Source: Polymyxa betae | Lineage: Eukaryota; Endomyxa; Phytomyxea; Plasmodiophorida; Plasmodiophoridae | Reading direction: 5' to 3' | NCBI GenBank assembly: GCA_003693705.1 | Contig: RBZT01000822.1 | Span: 1 to 61,890 of the forward strand | Length of the DNA: 61,890 bases | Part shown: positions 9,348 through 20,867 of the stretch, in pieces | Numbering within the stretch: position 1 is the stretch's first letter | Layout: each line of letters starts with the position of its first letter | Position numbers and translations under genes: made by a program | The notes under the pieces: model-generated | Told to the model about the DNA's origin: nothing | The model's database searches: none | What the model saw: only the letters and a program-made list of their open reading frames with translations

Positions 9348-11346
9348 TTATGTTATTGATTGAACAAGCTGTAAATGGCTACGCCTGATCTTGAGCCCAT
9401 CACCCCGTTGCATGTCAAGAACTTGCTGAGCACGAATAGTGTCTTTCGCTTTAATGAGTGCTTTCAACAACGTTCGATATGTCGCAGGATGTATCCGGTT
9501 TCGACCAGGACGATACCGTTCACTCTCGGAAACCAGCTGAACAGCGTCCTCCAGTAGACCGAGACGAAGCAGTAGTCGTATTGCAAACGAGCAAACTGCT
9601 CCATCAACCCTGACTCGTCCCTTGAGTTCTTTTACAAGATATTTTGTGTGATGCCAATGGTCTAGGTCTTTTCCAGCACAATATTCGTACACAGCAATAA
9701 GAGTTACAGAATCGGGGCTGATCTGAACATATTTAAACAATCAGGTAAATGAAAGCGAGATTGGAGACTGATACCTTATCTTTGAACAACAATCGTTGCA
9801 AGAATTGTTCAAATTCCTGTCCAACTGCTGAACGTAGTACCAGATTATAAATGGCCGTGAGAGCTCTAGTGTTAGGAGCTACATGGAAAAGACCACGATT
9901 TCTCATGTCATTGAAAAAATCTAACAATCTGATAGCCAAGTCGTATGATCTTGTCTTGGCCATTGTCAGCAATGCAAATCGAAAGTGATCAGGTGTAGGG
10001 CGAAGGTCTCCAGAGTTCGTGCCTCGTGGCAGCAGAATCAATGCCTCTCCAATATTTTTGTGACACACACGTAATCTTGCTGTCACATCTTGGACATTTA
10101 ACTCAGTGAGCTGCTGGGTTAATGCCGTCATAGTATCCAATCTATCGCGCCCGAATTCAGCATAAACATGCAATAAAGCACGATAATCATCATGTGCGAA
10201 TTTGACTTTGAAATGCACCAAAGCGGTTTCGACAGCACGTAAATGGAATAGAGCGGTCTTTCGGTCATGGGTGTTTGCACAAGCCTTAACCATGGACACT
10301 GCATACTCTGGTTTGAATTCGACGCCTAGGTCACAGATTAGGCGCAAGCCTTCTGCAGGCATAGCTCCACGCGCACATGCTTCTAGAATCAATCCGGTTT
10401 CGACATCGACATTGCTTTGAATTATATACTTCATCAAACGCTTAGTAACGCGCCTAATTACGCTTTGGTGAGCGCTTGAGCGAATGATAGTATGCAGCAA
10501 ATCTGAGAATATTTGTGCATCAGGGCATAATGAGCTCCGCACACAGCCCTCGTAAATCTCAAGTATATCCGCTAGTGACGATCCGGAACGATCAATCTCA
10601 AATACGCCAGAAAATGCAGAAGCTTTGAGCCCGATTTCGAATGCTCGAATCAGATCCATCAACGGCACAATCTGAGAATGCGTATTGGTTGCTAGACGTG
10701 CATGGATAATATGGGGAGCAGCTCTTTCTATAGCTTCGAGATCAGCCCGACATAGCAAAGCAAATTGAAGAGCGCCCATAACAGCAGCGTCAGGTTTTTC
10801 AGCAACAATTTCAATAGCTTTACAGAGAAGCGCAGATGACCAGTGCGATGCAGATGACACAGCATCTAGCGATATTTTCGAAGATGCGACAAGCTTCAAT
10901 AAGATTGCTGCCTCCCGATCACGGCTGGCAAAGAACGAGCATAACGCCTGCATTGTAGGCCGATCAAAATGCACTGACGCGAAAACGACATGACGATAGA
11001 CAGCATCAGAAATAGTCACATTATGGTATCGCCATTGAAGCAGCCTCGTGACTGTTTCAGATACCATGCCTGACGACAGATACGACGACAGAAGCTTGAT
11101 TTGTTCTGCATCGGTCTGTGGATAAACCGCCTCTGCTGTCGATATTGGTCGCGAACATCGCCCAGAGATTGCTAATGGATGACGACGAGTAGAATATGAT
11201 ATGAGACGCCTAAAGACAGCAGCCATTAACAGTATCAAGCGTGGTCTGTCATCAACATAGAGTGATAGAAGATGGGGGGTTGCGGGACGCAACAGAATCG
11301 CAGTTGATAGAAGGGAACCCTTGACACGCATCAGAGTGTCCCGCAT
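9348..11346 (-). CDS. Pentatricopeptide-repeat-like protein, probably mitochondrial
   Basis: Two exons (11346-9775 and 9722-9348; 52-nt intron) join AAG|ATC to give about 648 residues. The N-terminal 50 residues are rich in Arg, Leu and Ser and nearly lack acids (RRLISYSTRRHPLAISGRCS), as in a mitochondrial presequence. The body is all-helical with degenerate 33-37-residue units of PPR type, for example YAVSMVKACANTHDRKTALF, FALLTMAKTRSYDLAIRLLD and YRTLLKALIKAKDTIRAQQV. Size and layout resemble PTCD3/mS39 or other mitochondrial RNA-binding PPR proteins, but I cannot assign an orthologue. A small reading frame ends three bases upstream of its ATG. Confidence 0.7.
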
Positions 11347-11349
11347 TCA

Positions 11350-11595
11350 TCATGTCTTCTGTAATCTCATACAAACGCCAGCTTCAATACTAATTTTTGG
11401 AACAGCTAGATTTAAGACCTCAACCATGTTGTTACTCTCTTTGATTTCTGAAACAGATACCTGAATTATATTTTGCCACTTATCGCCATATCTAATGAGA
11501 AAATATGTCTTCCCCAAGCCGAGATGGTAAAAGCTAATGACAGTTTGTCTATCAGATTTCGAGGTCCGAATGTTCATGAATAACATTAGCGGCAT
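11350..11595 (-). CDS. Possible 81-residue protein or uORF of PPR gene
   Basis: ATG at 11595 opens MPLMLFMNIRTSK and runs 81 residues to a TGA three bases before the PPR start codon. It contains a plausible beta-rich stretch (YFLIRYGDKWQNIIQVSV). Either it is a short independent protein in the same transcript or an upstream reading frame that limits PPR translation. It could also be chance. I recognise no family. Confidence 0.3.
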   Translation of the reverse strand: MPLMLFMNIRTSKSDRQTVISFYHLGLGKTYFLIRYGDKWQNIIQVSVSEIKESNNMVEVLNLAVPKISIEAGVCMRLQKT

Positions 11596-11695
11596 GGCTG
11601 TTGGCAATTGCCCCTAAATTGGTCATTACAGATACGCCGCGGCCTTCTTGCTTTATCACAAATAGTGACGTCGCCTCCGACGGAGGTCGTCGCTC

Positions 11696-11809
11696 ATGAT
11701 CGATTCGTATTTCAGCCTGGTCGTATCCATCGCCATCGCTGTTATGGGCGGGTTTTGGCTGGGCCGAATTAGCGACAGAAAACGTTTGGCGGGTTCGCTA
11801 GTGGCTTAG
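11696..11809 (+). CDS. Candidate 37-residue single-pass membrane micropeptide
   Basis: ATG at 11696 to TAG at 11807-11809. The product is MIDSYFSLVVSIAIAVMGGF, then WLGRISDRKRLAGSLVA: one hydrophobic helix (residues 5-22) ending in a small-residue/Trp cap and a basic tail. That pattern fits mitochondrial or ER membrane micropeptides, and it loosely recalls mitoregulin (a helix followed by LGW and an Arg-rich tail). It lies between the divergent PPR and TPS-TPP genes, 65 bp before the latter's start codon, so it might instead be an upstream reading frame of that gene. No homology could be checked. Confidence 0.45.
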   Translation: MIDSYFSLVVSIAIAVMGGFWLGRISDRKRLAGSLVA

Positions 11810-11873
11810 AATATGACATGAATATGGCCCCTGATATCGAACAGGATCATCGCCTTCGGCGCCGTCCCGATCC

Positions 11874-14800
11874 ATGAGCGTATTTGAAGCCGCCAAAGAC
11901 CAGCCTAATCCTCCTAAAACGGTTTTCGCCCCTAAATCCGTTCCGACGATTTCGCTTGGAACGAACGGGAGCGTTCGTCAACGGCTTATAGTCGTTTCTT
12001 ATCGGTGCAATAGTGTTTTTTATATGGTGGTTTGCGCCTACAACGTTTTTATAGACTTCCTATCAATGCAACAAAGAAGGACGGAGTCTGGAATATCACT
12101 TGGGATAATAGTCAGGCAGCAATATCCAACATGTCTACAATGTTAAAAGAAATGGAAATTAAATACGTTGGATTCCCAGAGTAAATACCCGGATGTAAAC
12201 TCTCTTGGCATTTGCTAATATTTTTTTAGCTGTTTTGTCCCTCGAGAGGAACAGGACGAGTTTGAGAATCAGCTGGAAAAATTCTCATGCATTCCTGTGT
12301 TTCTCGATAAGGATCTGCATGATCGCTTTTTTAATGGATTTTGCAAAAGCTTGCTGTGGCCGCTATTCCATTACCTGATGCCAACAAATCCTGAAATATT
12401 TGCAACAAAATGGGAATGTCTTTGGCAGGCCTACACCACCGTTAACATGCTCTATTCCCGAAAGGCGTGCTTTGACTTTGCAAAATAATTTCAAAGATCG
12501 CTGAACTAGTTGCAGATAACATTGGCGACTGATGACGATGAAAAAGACTTTATTTGGATTCATAACTATCACCTGCTTCTTGTTCCATCCTTTATTCGAA
12601 AGAAACTGTCTCGAGCTCGAATAGGTAAGCTTCCACCGGTTTTTTTCAACTTTCTTATTGGTTAGGATTGTTTTTGCATACCCCTTTTCCAACATCCGAT
12701 ATCTTTCGAACTCTTCCTGGAAAGACGAACATCCTTCGTGGTATCCTTTGCTCTGACCTGGTCGGCTTTCATACATATGATTATGTTCGTCATTTTCTGT
12801 CTGCCTGCAAGCGGTACTGAGAAACAGCAATCAATTCTGCCTCCACTTAGAAAACTTTCAGAGTGCTGGATTTGGACTTCGAGGCTTTACCTGGAGGAGC
12901 GCTTGGCGTGCAGTATTGCGGTCGATCGGTTTCGATCCGAATTTCCCACATGGGAATTACTACCGAGCCATTCTTCGCAATGTTGAATTCAGATAGAGTT
13001 ATTACTCTAAAGCAGGAAATTCTAGCGCGCAACGATGGCCGCAAAATCGTCGTCGCTGTTGATGAGTACGATATTGTCAAAGGAGTTCAAGTCAAATTAC
13101 TGGTGCGGCCAACCAACTTGCGTTGGTTTGGAGAAAACTGATTTATGTGTATAGGCGTATGAGCAGTTCTTGCAAGCGCGATCGGAATGGGCATCGGCCT
13201 TAACTCTGATCCTGATCGTAACACCATCGTTGAACTCGAAAGATGAACAAGAAGGCATTCGATCTTCTTCACTTAAAATTGCTGAGAAGATTCAAAACAG
13301 GTTCGATAAAAACGTCGTCCAGGTTTGGCACCGGTCTTGCTTCAAGTCTCGTCTTTGATGATGAATGAATAGATTCTTGAGCTGCCAACCATGGACCTTG
13401 AGACGCTAATCGCACATTTTGCCTGTGCCGATATCGCTCTGTTTACTTCATTTTTCGACGGCCTCAATATCTTGCCGTTCGAGTTCACTGCCGCCCAAGA
13501 GCCTGCAGATCCTGGTGTTCTGATCATTTCCGAATTCATGGGCTGCTCTAGGTCATTGAATGGCGTCATTCGCGTCAATCCTCTCGATCTCGAAGAAGTT
13601 GAAGAAGCGTTGAGCAAAGCACTGTCAATGTCCCAACCAACACGCGTTGGTACGTGTTATTCTGGTGCTGAACAAAGCATCTGGCTTATTAGATTTAGCA
13701 CAACATGCACGTCGTCACAAATATGTCTTGGCGAACACTTTTCAACATTGGGCTCGGGGATTCGTCTCAGATCTTGGTGAAGCGTCAAAGCAGTCTGAAG
13801 AGCTGAACTACGTCCAGGTCGGCTGGGGCTCTGGTGTCCGGCTGATTGGACTTAAAGCCGATTTCAGGCACCTGCAAGAGGTTGGTTCTGTAATCGAGTC
13901 TGTTTCTTTTCCACTAAACAGGCTTTAGGCCGATATTATCAGCTCTTATCGCAATTCCAAGCATCGATTGCTGCTATTTGACTACGATGGGACGCTATCC
14001 ACCAACATCGATGAAAGGCCTTCAGAATCGACCATCCGCATCTTGGGAGGATTATGTGATGATCCGAATAATATTGTTTTCATCATATCAGGGCGCGAGA
14101 GAGCCAGACTCTCGGACTGGTTCCTATCTGTTCCAAAGCTTGGTCTTGCTGCTGAGAAGGGAGTGTATATCAAAGTACTTGGTGGTCTCATTCGTTATTG
14201 CTGTTATTGAGAGTCTGCTTTACAGTGGCCTGGAGATCCCGATTGGGAGGCTTTGCCAAATATGGGCGACTTTAGCTGGATGGAGACGACAATTGATTTG
14301 ATGAAGTTGGAAGACTTTGACTATTACGTTGTCGTTGTTATAGCTTTGCTAACAGGTCATATTCGGATCGCACTGACGGTGCATATATTGAGATCAAAGA
14401 ATCCGCGCTGGTGTGGCATTATGAAAATGCTGATCCTGAATATGGACGCTCCCAGGCCAGCGAACTCGGCAAATACATCGAAAAGGTGAGAAATTGAATC
14501 TGCAGTTTTGCCTGTTGTTTACTTAATGTGTTTAGCTGTTGGAGAGCTCCCAGTCAGTCGATGTCGTTCGCTATGATTTGAACCGTATTCTTGAGGTCAA
14601 GCCTCGTGGCGTTAGCAAGGGTGTTACTTGCCGAAAGATTGTCAATAAGTGCGATTCCGATTCTATAATTTTACTTTTCATTTCTGACGATATGTTTTTC
14701 TCTTCAGATTAAAAATTGACAATAACTTTCCGCAATTCCTACTCTGTATCGGTGACGACCGCAGCGATGAAGACGCATTTATGGCGCTGCAATCCAGCTA

Positions 14801-15022
14801 TGCACAGAGCAAAGGAAAGATTTACACCGTAATGATAAACCGTTTTCAAATCTTTTCACTTTCATTAATGATCAAACATAGGTTTGCGTTGGCATTAAGC
14901 CGAGTAATGCACACTATTACGTGCATGATACGACAGAAGTGCTAAAGATCCTCAACAGCCTCGGTACGGTCTCCACTTTAACGGCAAGAGGCAGCCAGAG
15001 GACTTTCAGCAACCATTTATAA
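11874..15022 (+). CDS. Trehalose-6-phosphate synthase/phosphatase fusion, class II-like
   Basis: About a dozen short exons encode a GT20 trehalose-phosphate synthase domain followed by a HAD-type trehalose phosphatase. Landmarks in order: RQRLIVVSYRLP; NGFCKSLLWPLFHYLMP (about 12330-12380); IWIHNYHLLLVPSF; HTPFPTSDIFRTLPGK; GFHTYDYVRHFLSACKR; DGLNILPFEFTAAQ; SEFMGCSRSLNGVIRVNP; then LLLFDYDGTL (DxDxT nucleophile, about 13970); AEKGVYIKWPG; GDDRSDEDAF near 14750-14770. WARGFVSDL and VDEYDIVKG recall plant class II TPS proteins. In the latter motif the arginine that binds UDP-glucose phosphate in active synthases is Glu, so synthase activity is doubtful while the phosphatase motifs are intact. 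At 12440-12530 no splice choice keeps every conserved residue, so that join is unresolved. Confidence 0.88.
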
Positions 15023-15325
15023 AATTTGTTCAGCCTTTTTCATCATATACACCACACTCAATCGTATAGCTTTTGATATCCTAATCCCAATCAATACAGA
15101 AAAAAACCCTTTAAATCTGATCTGATTTCACTGACCATTGCACGACATAACCAATGCACTTGCATTCGTATACCGTATCCGCTACCACATCATATAGCAC
15201 CGCATGCTCGATATAAACAGAGTCAGTGAGCTAGAAGCGACGTGGCCTTCTCATTGATAATCAGTGTCTACTGTCTCGTCGACGATGTCCGTGCTCACTC
15301 TTTATATTGATGCTGCATCCTCTAG
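15023..15325. other. Intergenic spacer upstream of rotatin
   Basis: About 300 bp between the TPS-TPP stop codon and the rotatin start. AT-rich, with ATATAAACAG near 15213 as a possible TATA-like element about 110 bp before the rotatin ATG. Nothing else is seen. Confidence 0.4.
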
Positions 15326-18300
15326 ATGGTTTTAGGTGATGAGCGTCGGGCGGCGATTCTCGATGCTCTGGGCTCCAAGCTCCATCACCACTTAGATGAG
15401 ATTCGCGTCCGCGCCCTAGACAACCTACTATCGAAGCTAGCTTCGGGCGTTGTGCGCCATGATCAAGTCGCTGCGCAAGCTAACATTATCTCCGGCCTTG
15501 TACAATGGCTTCAACGTGGGCCAACCGCCCCTCGCGTGCTTGAAGTTCTCGATGTATTGACACAGCTGACGCCCTTTGCAAATCTGGCTCGATTTGGCGC
15601 CCTTCAGGCTTTGCAAGCGCTGAAATGTGATGCTACCCATCCTGCAATGCAGTCGAGAACCGATATCGCCCTTCAGGCAATAATAGACCATGGAGACAGA
15701 GCTGATGTTCTAGCGCCCGTCGTCGAGCGATCTCTGGGCCCTCCGCCAGCTCCGGCACTGGCTGCACCGCCTGCTCCTCCCCCGGTAGCTGTTTGTCGGC
15801 ATTTATCATCCGAAATTTCACACAGATTCAGGTTTCTAATCGCGACAAAAAAAGTAGTTCCGTTTTACCCGCCGTTCCCGAATCGACAATCGTAATTCGG
15901 AGCAATGCGCATCCTTTCTCAAGGCCCAGCGAGCATCTGCTGCTTGATCGACGCACCAACGTCTGGCGGTTCCCGTTCGTATCATTACCACGTAACGACG
16001 AGCGTCTGCTGTTCGATCTCTCTGTTCGGCTTAAGAGCAAAGACGCCGTTCTTGTCCAGGACACGCTTATGGAGTTACGTCGCGATACCGTTCTAGACTT
16101 CCCGTCCGAGGTCTTCTTACAACGCCCGCAGATTATCCTGGCTATCATCGGCCTTATCACAAGCTCGGGTGACGTTATTGTTGATAGACTTGCCGCCGAC
16201 GTTCTCGTCGCGATTGCTGACGGGTTGCGATCGTCTCAGCGTTTGTATGCTGACCCAACATCGAGGCCACCGCCTTTGCCGCCGCCGGTACTGGACATTT
16301 CCGACAGTGATCTTGAAGAGACGCAGTATCCACCTCGTAGTCGTCAGTTGCCGTCAGATGACAGCAGATGCGAGGCAATGTCGCTGCGCTGTAATTGGAG
16401 CATCGTCTATTTCGTCGATCTTGTTGTCGATGCTATCGTCAGCGTCTGCAACAGCGCGGACAAATTGGCATCGTACGTCCCAGTGCTGTTCGCTCTCACA
16501 ACTCTATGTGATTGGACCGATGCCCGTCTTGACGCATTGGCCGCTGTGATCCGAGTTCACCGGAGCCGTCAGCCGATCTATGCTTTGCATATTGCTCTAC
16601 GAATTGCAATTGAAGTAGCTGATACCGTTACCGGTCTCCCTGGTGACTTCGTTGATGCTCTCGGTGGCGTTCTTTGTAATGACGATCCGCCGCTGGATGC
16701 AGCCGTTCGCGCCGAACTGTTCCGCATTTTGTCGCGCTGCGAACATGATGCTGCCCGGGCATTCGCCGAAGCCAATGCCGTTGTGACGTCTTTGGCGAAC
16801 CTCAATGACGATCATATCAGTGCTGCTGATCTCGACAAAGCCGTCGATGGCATCGTCCATTGCAATGCCCTGCTGCCTGCGGTTGTGGATTCGCTTTTCT
16901 CACATCTTCCGTCTACACCCTCTCTTATATCGCCTTTACGTCGTTTGCTTTTGCATGTCGACACCGAGATTAGCGATTTTGTCATCGGGCGTCTGGTTGA
17001 TTTCATCCATTCCGGCGATATCCCTGATTTTCTTGCTGATGACTCGATGCTGCTCGGTATCATTATGGATGGCCGCCCTGCTGCGTTAGGCTTCTTAGCG
17101 GAAGCTTGCGCATCACACCCTTCCAAATTCGTGCCGCGTCTGCGCCCATATCGTATCGTTATCGATATGATGGCGTCTGGTGATTCGTCAGCGGCCGGCC
17201 TGGGGCTTCTGGCCGCACAGTGGCTTAATGATAACGAACGGCAAGCGTCCCTACTGCGTAATTTATTTCACAATGATTCTACCATTGTCCGAGATGCTCG
17301 TGACCACCTCGCCGCTGATGCTGTTACCGAACTCTGCCGTCGGTGGGACGTTGATGCTGATCGCTGCAACGACTCCATCGCCAACGTCCGCTTCCCGTTC
17401 CAGATCCAACTTCCTACAGATCCTACGCCTGATGTTGCTTTGCCATTTGCTGAGGCCGATGTTCGCAACCTCGCAGCGCTATTTGCGAATTTCGCTCAAG
17501 ACGCGATGCTGCGTGCCTCGGCCGCCGAACAGCTGAATCGCATGCTCAATACTGACAACTTCGACCAGCGCTATTCTAACGCTTTGTCCGGTCTTGTCGA
17601 CGCCTTATTCGAACAGCTATACGCTTGCTCACTGGATGTTGCAGTTGGGGCTTCCGAAACTGCTCCAATCTTATTGTCCAGTCTGCGTCTGTTATTCCTT
17701 TGTATTCGCACGTTCCTTCTTGCGCCAGACGATCGTCTTGCACCGGGACGAATACATGACGCGCTGCTCCCGTTCGTATTCCACTCCGATCCTTCGATCC
17801 GTATTCGAGTTGCCGAAATCATTGCTGTTACTGTCTTCCATCTGCATTTTCTCAAGAATGAAGACTTCTATGATCGGCAGCTTTCTACTTCGGCGGGTTC
17901 GTGCACGGTGCCTGCTGCCGTTTCACGCCTCTTTACTCTGCCTTCTGATCGTGTGGTACTCGAAGCGTCGCCTTCGGTTCCATCTACGGCTTCCCCATCA
18001 CCAGACGCCCGCGTGTCGCGAATCGTCGCTCGATGTCTTGAAAGTGAGACTGTCCCAGATCCCGTTACCCTGGAGCGCATCGTCCGCGATCTGCTGGAAC
18101 GTATTGAATCAGCTGCATCGCTAGACGATCTACTGGCCGATGTCGGTCTGCTTCATGCCTGCTGCGTCGTCGACAACGACATCAAGATCGTGTTCTGCAA
18201 TCTGGACTGGTCTGCCTATTTCCAACGTTATTTCCGAGTCGCCCCGGTATCGCGCCATGACGATTTCGTCGTCATCGCCCTGCTAAATTGCGCGCTGAGC

Positions 18301-20649
18301 GCAGGTGCTGACATCATGCCAATATTATTGGCTGTCGTTTTCCCGGTCGTTCAAACCCGAATGGATCGTCGCGCCCTTGATGTTCTTCTATTTTTGGTTC
18401 CAGTTCTTTCTAGCAATTGCGACCCGAGTCCCGATGATGCCCCCATACTATACAGATATTTGGCAGCGCTCTCTGATTCGCGCCATTATTTCCGAGCATT
18501 GACTCGATCACCACCAATGGATGCCACAGCTGATCTCGTTACAGCTTGCGTAACGTACCTCTCTCAAAACCGCCTCCCGAGCTCTTTCGACGGCGCCGCT
18601 GCAACGCGAGCTTCTGTCATGCTGCTGTGCGCCATCATGCACAGAGGCCAAATTGATTCAGATGCTTTTATTCCAGATCCTGATGCACCATCGCTTCGCT
18701 GGATGTGGCGCCTGATTACAGATCGGGAATCATCGATACGCGCTGCCGCCCTGCATCTGTTCGCCTTCCTGAACCCCGATTTGCGCTCGATTGCTACCGC
18801 ATCAGCGCCAACTGGCACCGATATCACATCCACCGCTATACGGCTTGCATCCGATCAAACACAGGCGCCCATTGTTCGTCAATCTGCATTGATAATATTC
18901 TGCAAATTTGACGATGACGAGTCGCTGTCTGCAGTTACTGCTCTAATCCCGACCTTATTGCGCGCTGATATTGTATCCCCTTCGTTCTGGATGGCATTCT
19001 TACATCTCGCTGATCGACTTCTGCAATCGCAACATGCGGCGCAGATTAAGGCCCACCTATTCGACCATGACGCCGTTGCCATCATCCTAAACCTGATGGA
19101 ACCGCGATCGCTAGAATCAGCCTGGAGTGGTTACGTCGCTCGGCACTGCTCGCAGATTGCGTCGCCCGCTGTTTGGTCGACTGTTGAATTCCCGATCGCT
19201 GTTGACTGCGGTTTGGCTGCCATTTCAGTGCTGCAACATGTCGTAGATGATGTACAATTGAACTCGCTGGTTGTGTCTGGCGCTATCCGCCTTCTTGCAG
19301 CCGTAACTGCACGACCTGATACATTACCACGAGCGGAACCTGCTCTGGCCTTTCTTCTGCAGCTTGATGCTGCTGCTGTTCTGGCCGGATTCGGATCAAG
19401 GTTACCGCTTGAAGCACTGAAACAAGTCGCTATCTGCTTGGCGACAGATAACCGTGGTCTCTGCTGCGCTTCGAGCGCTCTCATCGTCGCATTATGTAGG
19501 CAGGGGCCAGCAATCGATGCCAATACTGTCGATGTCGCTGGCGATCTATTGAGACGGCTCGTCCAGCTGATGCTGGCAGCGCTGGCAAAGCGCACGTATT
19601 ACAGTGAGGTGCGAGGTTCTTCAGCGGCGATGGCCAGCGATGATGCCGATCTACACGCCCAGGCTCTAGCGCATCTAGCATCGGTGCTTCCTGCTAATTG
19701 CAAGGCCGGGCTTCGATTCGATGGATCTTTGCGTCTCCTCATAGACCATGCCAGCTCCCTCTACAATGTTTATGTCGCCCGACGTTTTGCCGATGACGAT
19801 GCGACTCCTGTTGTATCGGACCTCGAACGCGTCTTAATCGCCATCAAATCACTGCTCTTCCACTGCCCGAACGATATTAAGGCATTCGTCCTCGACGATC
19901 TACACCTGGGTCAGCTCACCCTGAAGCTTTGGCGAATGAATGCCGAAGAACACAAGGCGCTTCGGCAGCATCTGCTGCACCTGATTCTGAATCTTATCGC
20001 CGCTTATGACCCGGCCAAACTCGTTCTGGCCGGCCTATCGAAACGCGAAAAACGTAGTGGCATTCTGTCCGGCTTGATCGAGATTGCGATCGCCGAGCCG
20101 AATGCCCTCGTTCTGCAATGTCTGCAGTCATTCGCTACATGTCCGGATATGCTCCCGGTCCTGTTGCGATCCGGCGTTGCCGAAGCCCTCGTCCGTCGTC
20201 TTCGCGTTTTAAAACGCATGAAAGCGACACCGCTCTGGGTGTTGGCCTGTATGGCGCTGACGTCTCCTGGGCAAGCGCGTCTGGCTCAGATCTTGGTCCC
20301 GGAAGCTCTTGATACCGTCCTCAATGCCGGCCGTTCGGCTAGATGCGCCATGGCAGCGTTCACGTTGTTGCACAACCTGTCCTTCTACGGGCCCGCCAAG
20401 ACGACCATCATGGGGAATCCGCGAACGTTAACGGCGCTAATCGAGGCGATCAAGACCGGAGACGAGCGCGTTGCGACGCTGGCTTCAATGACAATGTGGA
20501 GTCTGGTATACGACTGCCAGAAAGGATGTGCCATGATGCGCCAACAGCTGATCGAGAAGCGAATCAGTCTAACAACTTTGGAGTCGTCGTATCAAGACCC
20601 GATCCGCCATAATTTGGAACAGACCCGATGTCTAATCGATTCGTCATAA
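15326..20649 (+). CDS. RTTN: Rotatin homologue, centriolar ARM-repeat protein
   Basis: Rotatin is needed for centriole elongation and ciliary basal-body assembly. Exon 1 (15326-15784) and exon 2 (15826-20649) join across a 41-nt intron to 1,760 residues (human 2,226). The N-terminus HHHLDEIRVRALDNLLSKLA matches the Rotatin N-terminal signature (L-x-E-I-R-x-R-A-L). A hydrophobic block LQALKCDATHPAMQSRTDIA follows. The remainder is helical and repetitive in the HEAT/ARM manner throughout, with a conserved-looking C-terminal armadillo region (AAFTLLHNLSFYGPAKTTIM). A proline-rich linker marks the exon junction. One intron in 5.3 kb is striking beside its intron-dense neighbours. The ATG chosen aligns with the family start. 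Confidence 0.85.
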
Positions 20650-20867
20650 ACAAGGCTACAACAACATCTCTATTTTCACCATTCAGTAGACTATTCCTGT
20701 GATCAAGCATTTCGCTCAATATTCATTTCAAATCGAAGAGAACTTCAAGCGAAAGTTTCGGTTTTTGTCGAGAAAATTTTCCAAAAAAGCCCGTGACGCA
20801 GTCCGATACGACCAGTTCGGAACGATCTGTGTAAGACCGCTTGCTGGCGCCATCTTGAAATCAGGAA
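20650..20867. other. Intergenic spacer
   Basis: 218 bp between rotatin and PPAN on the same strand. No recognisable element. Confidence 0.4.
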
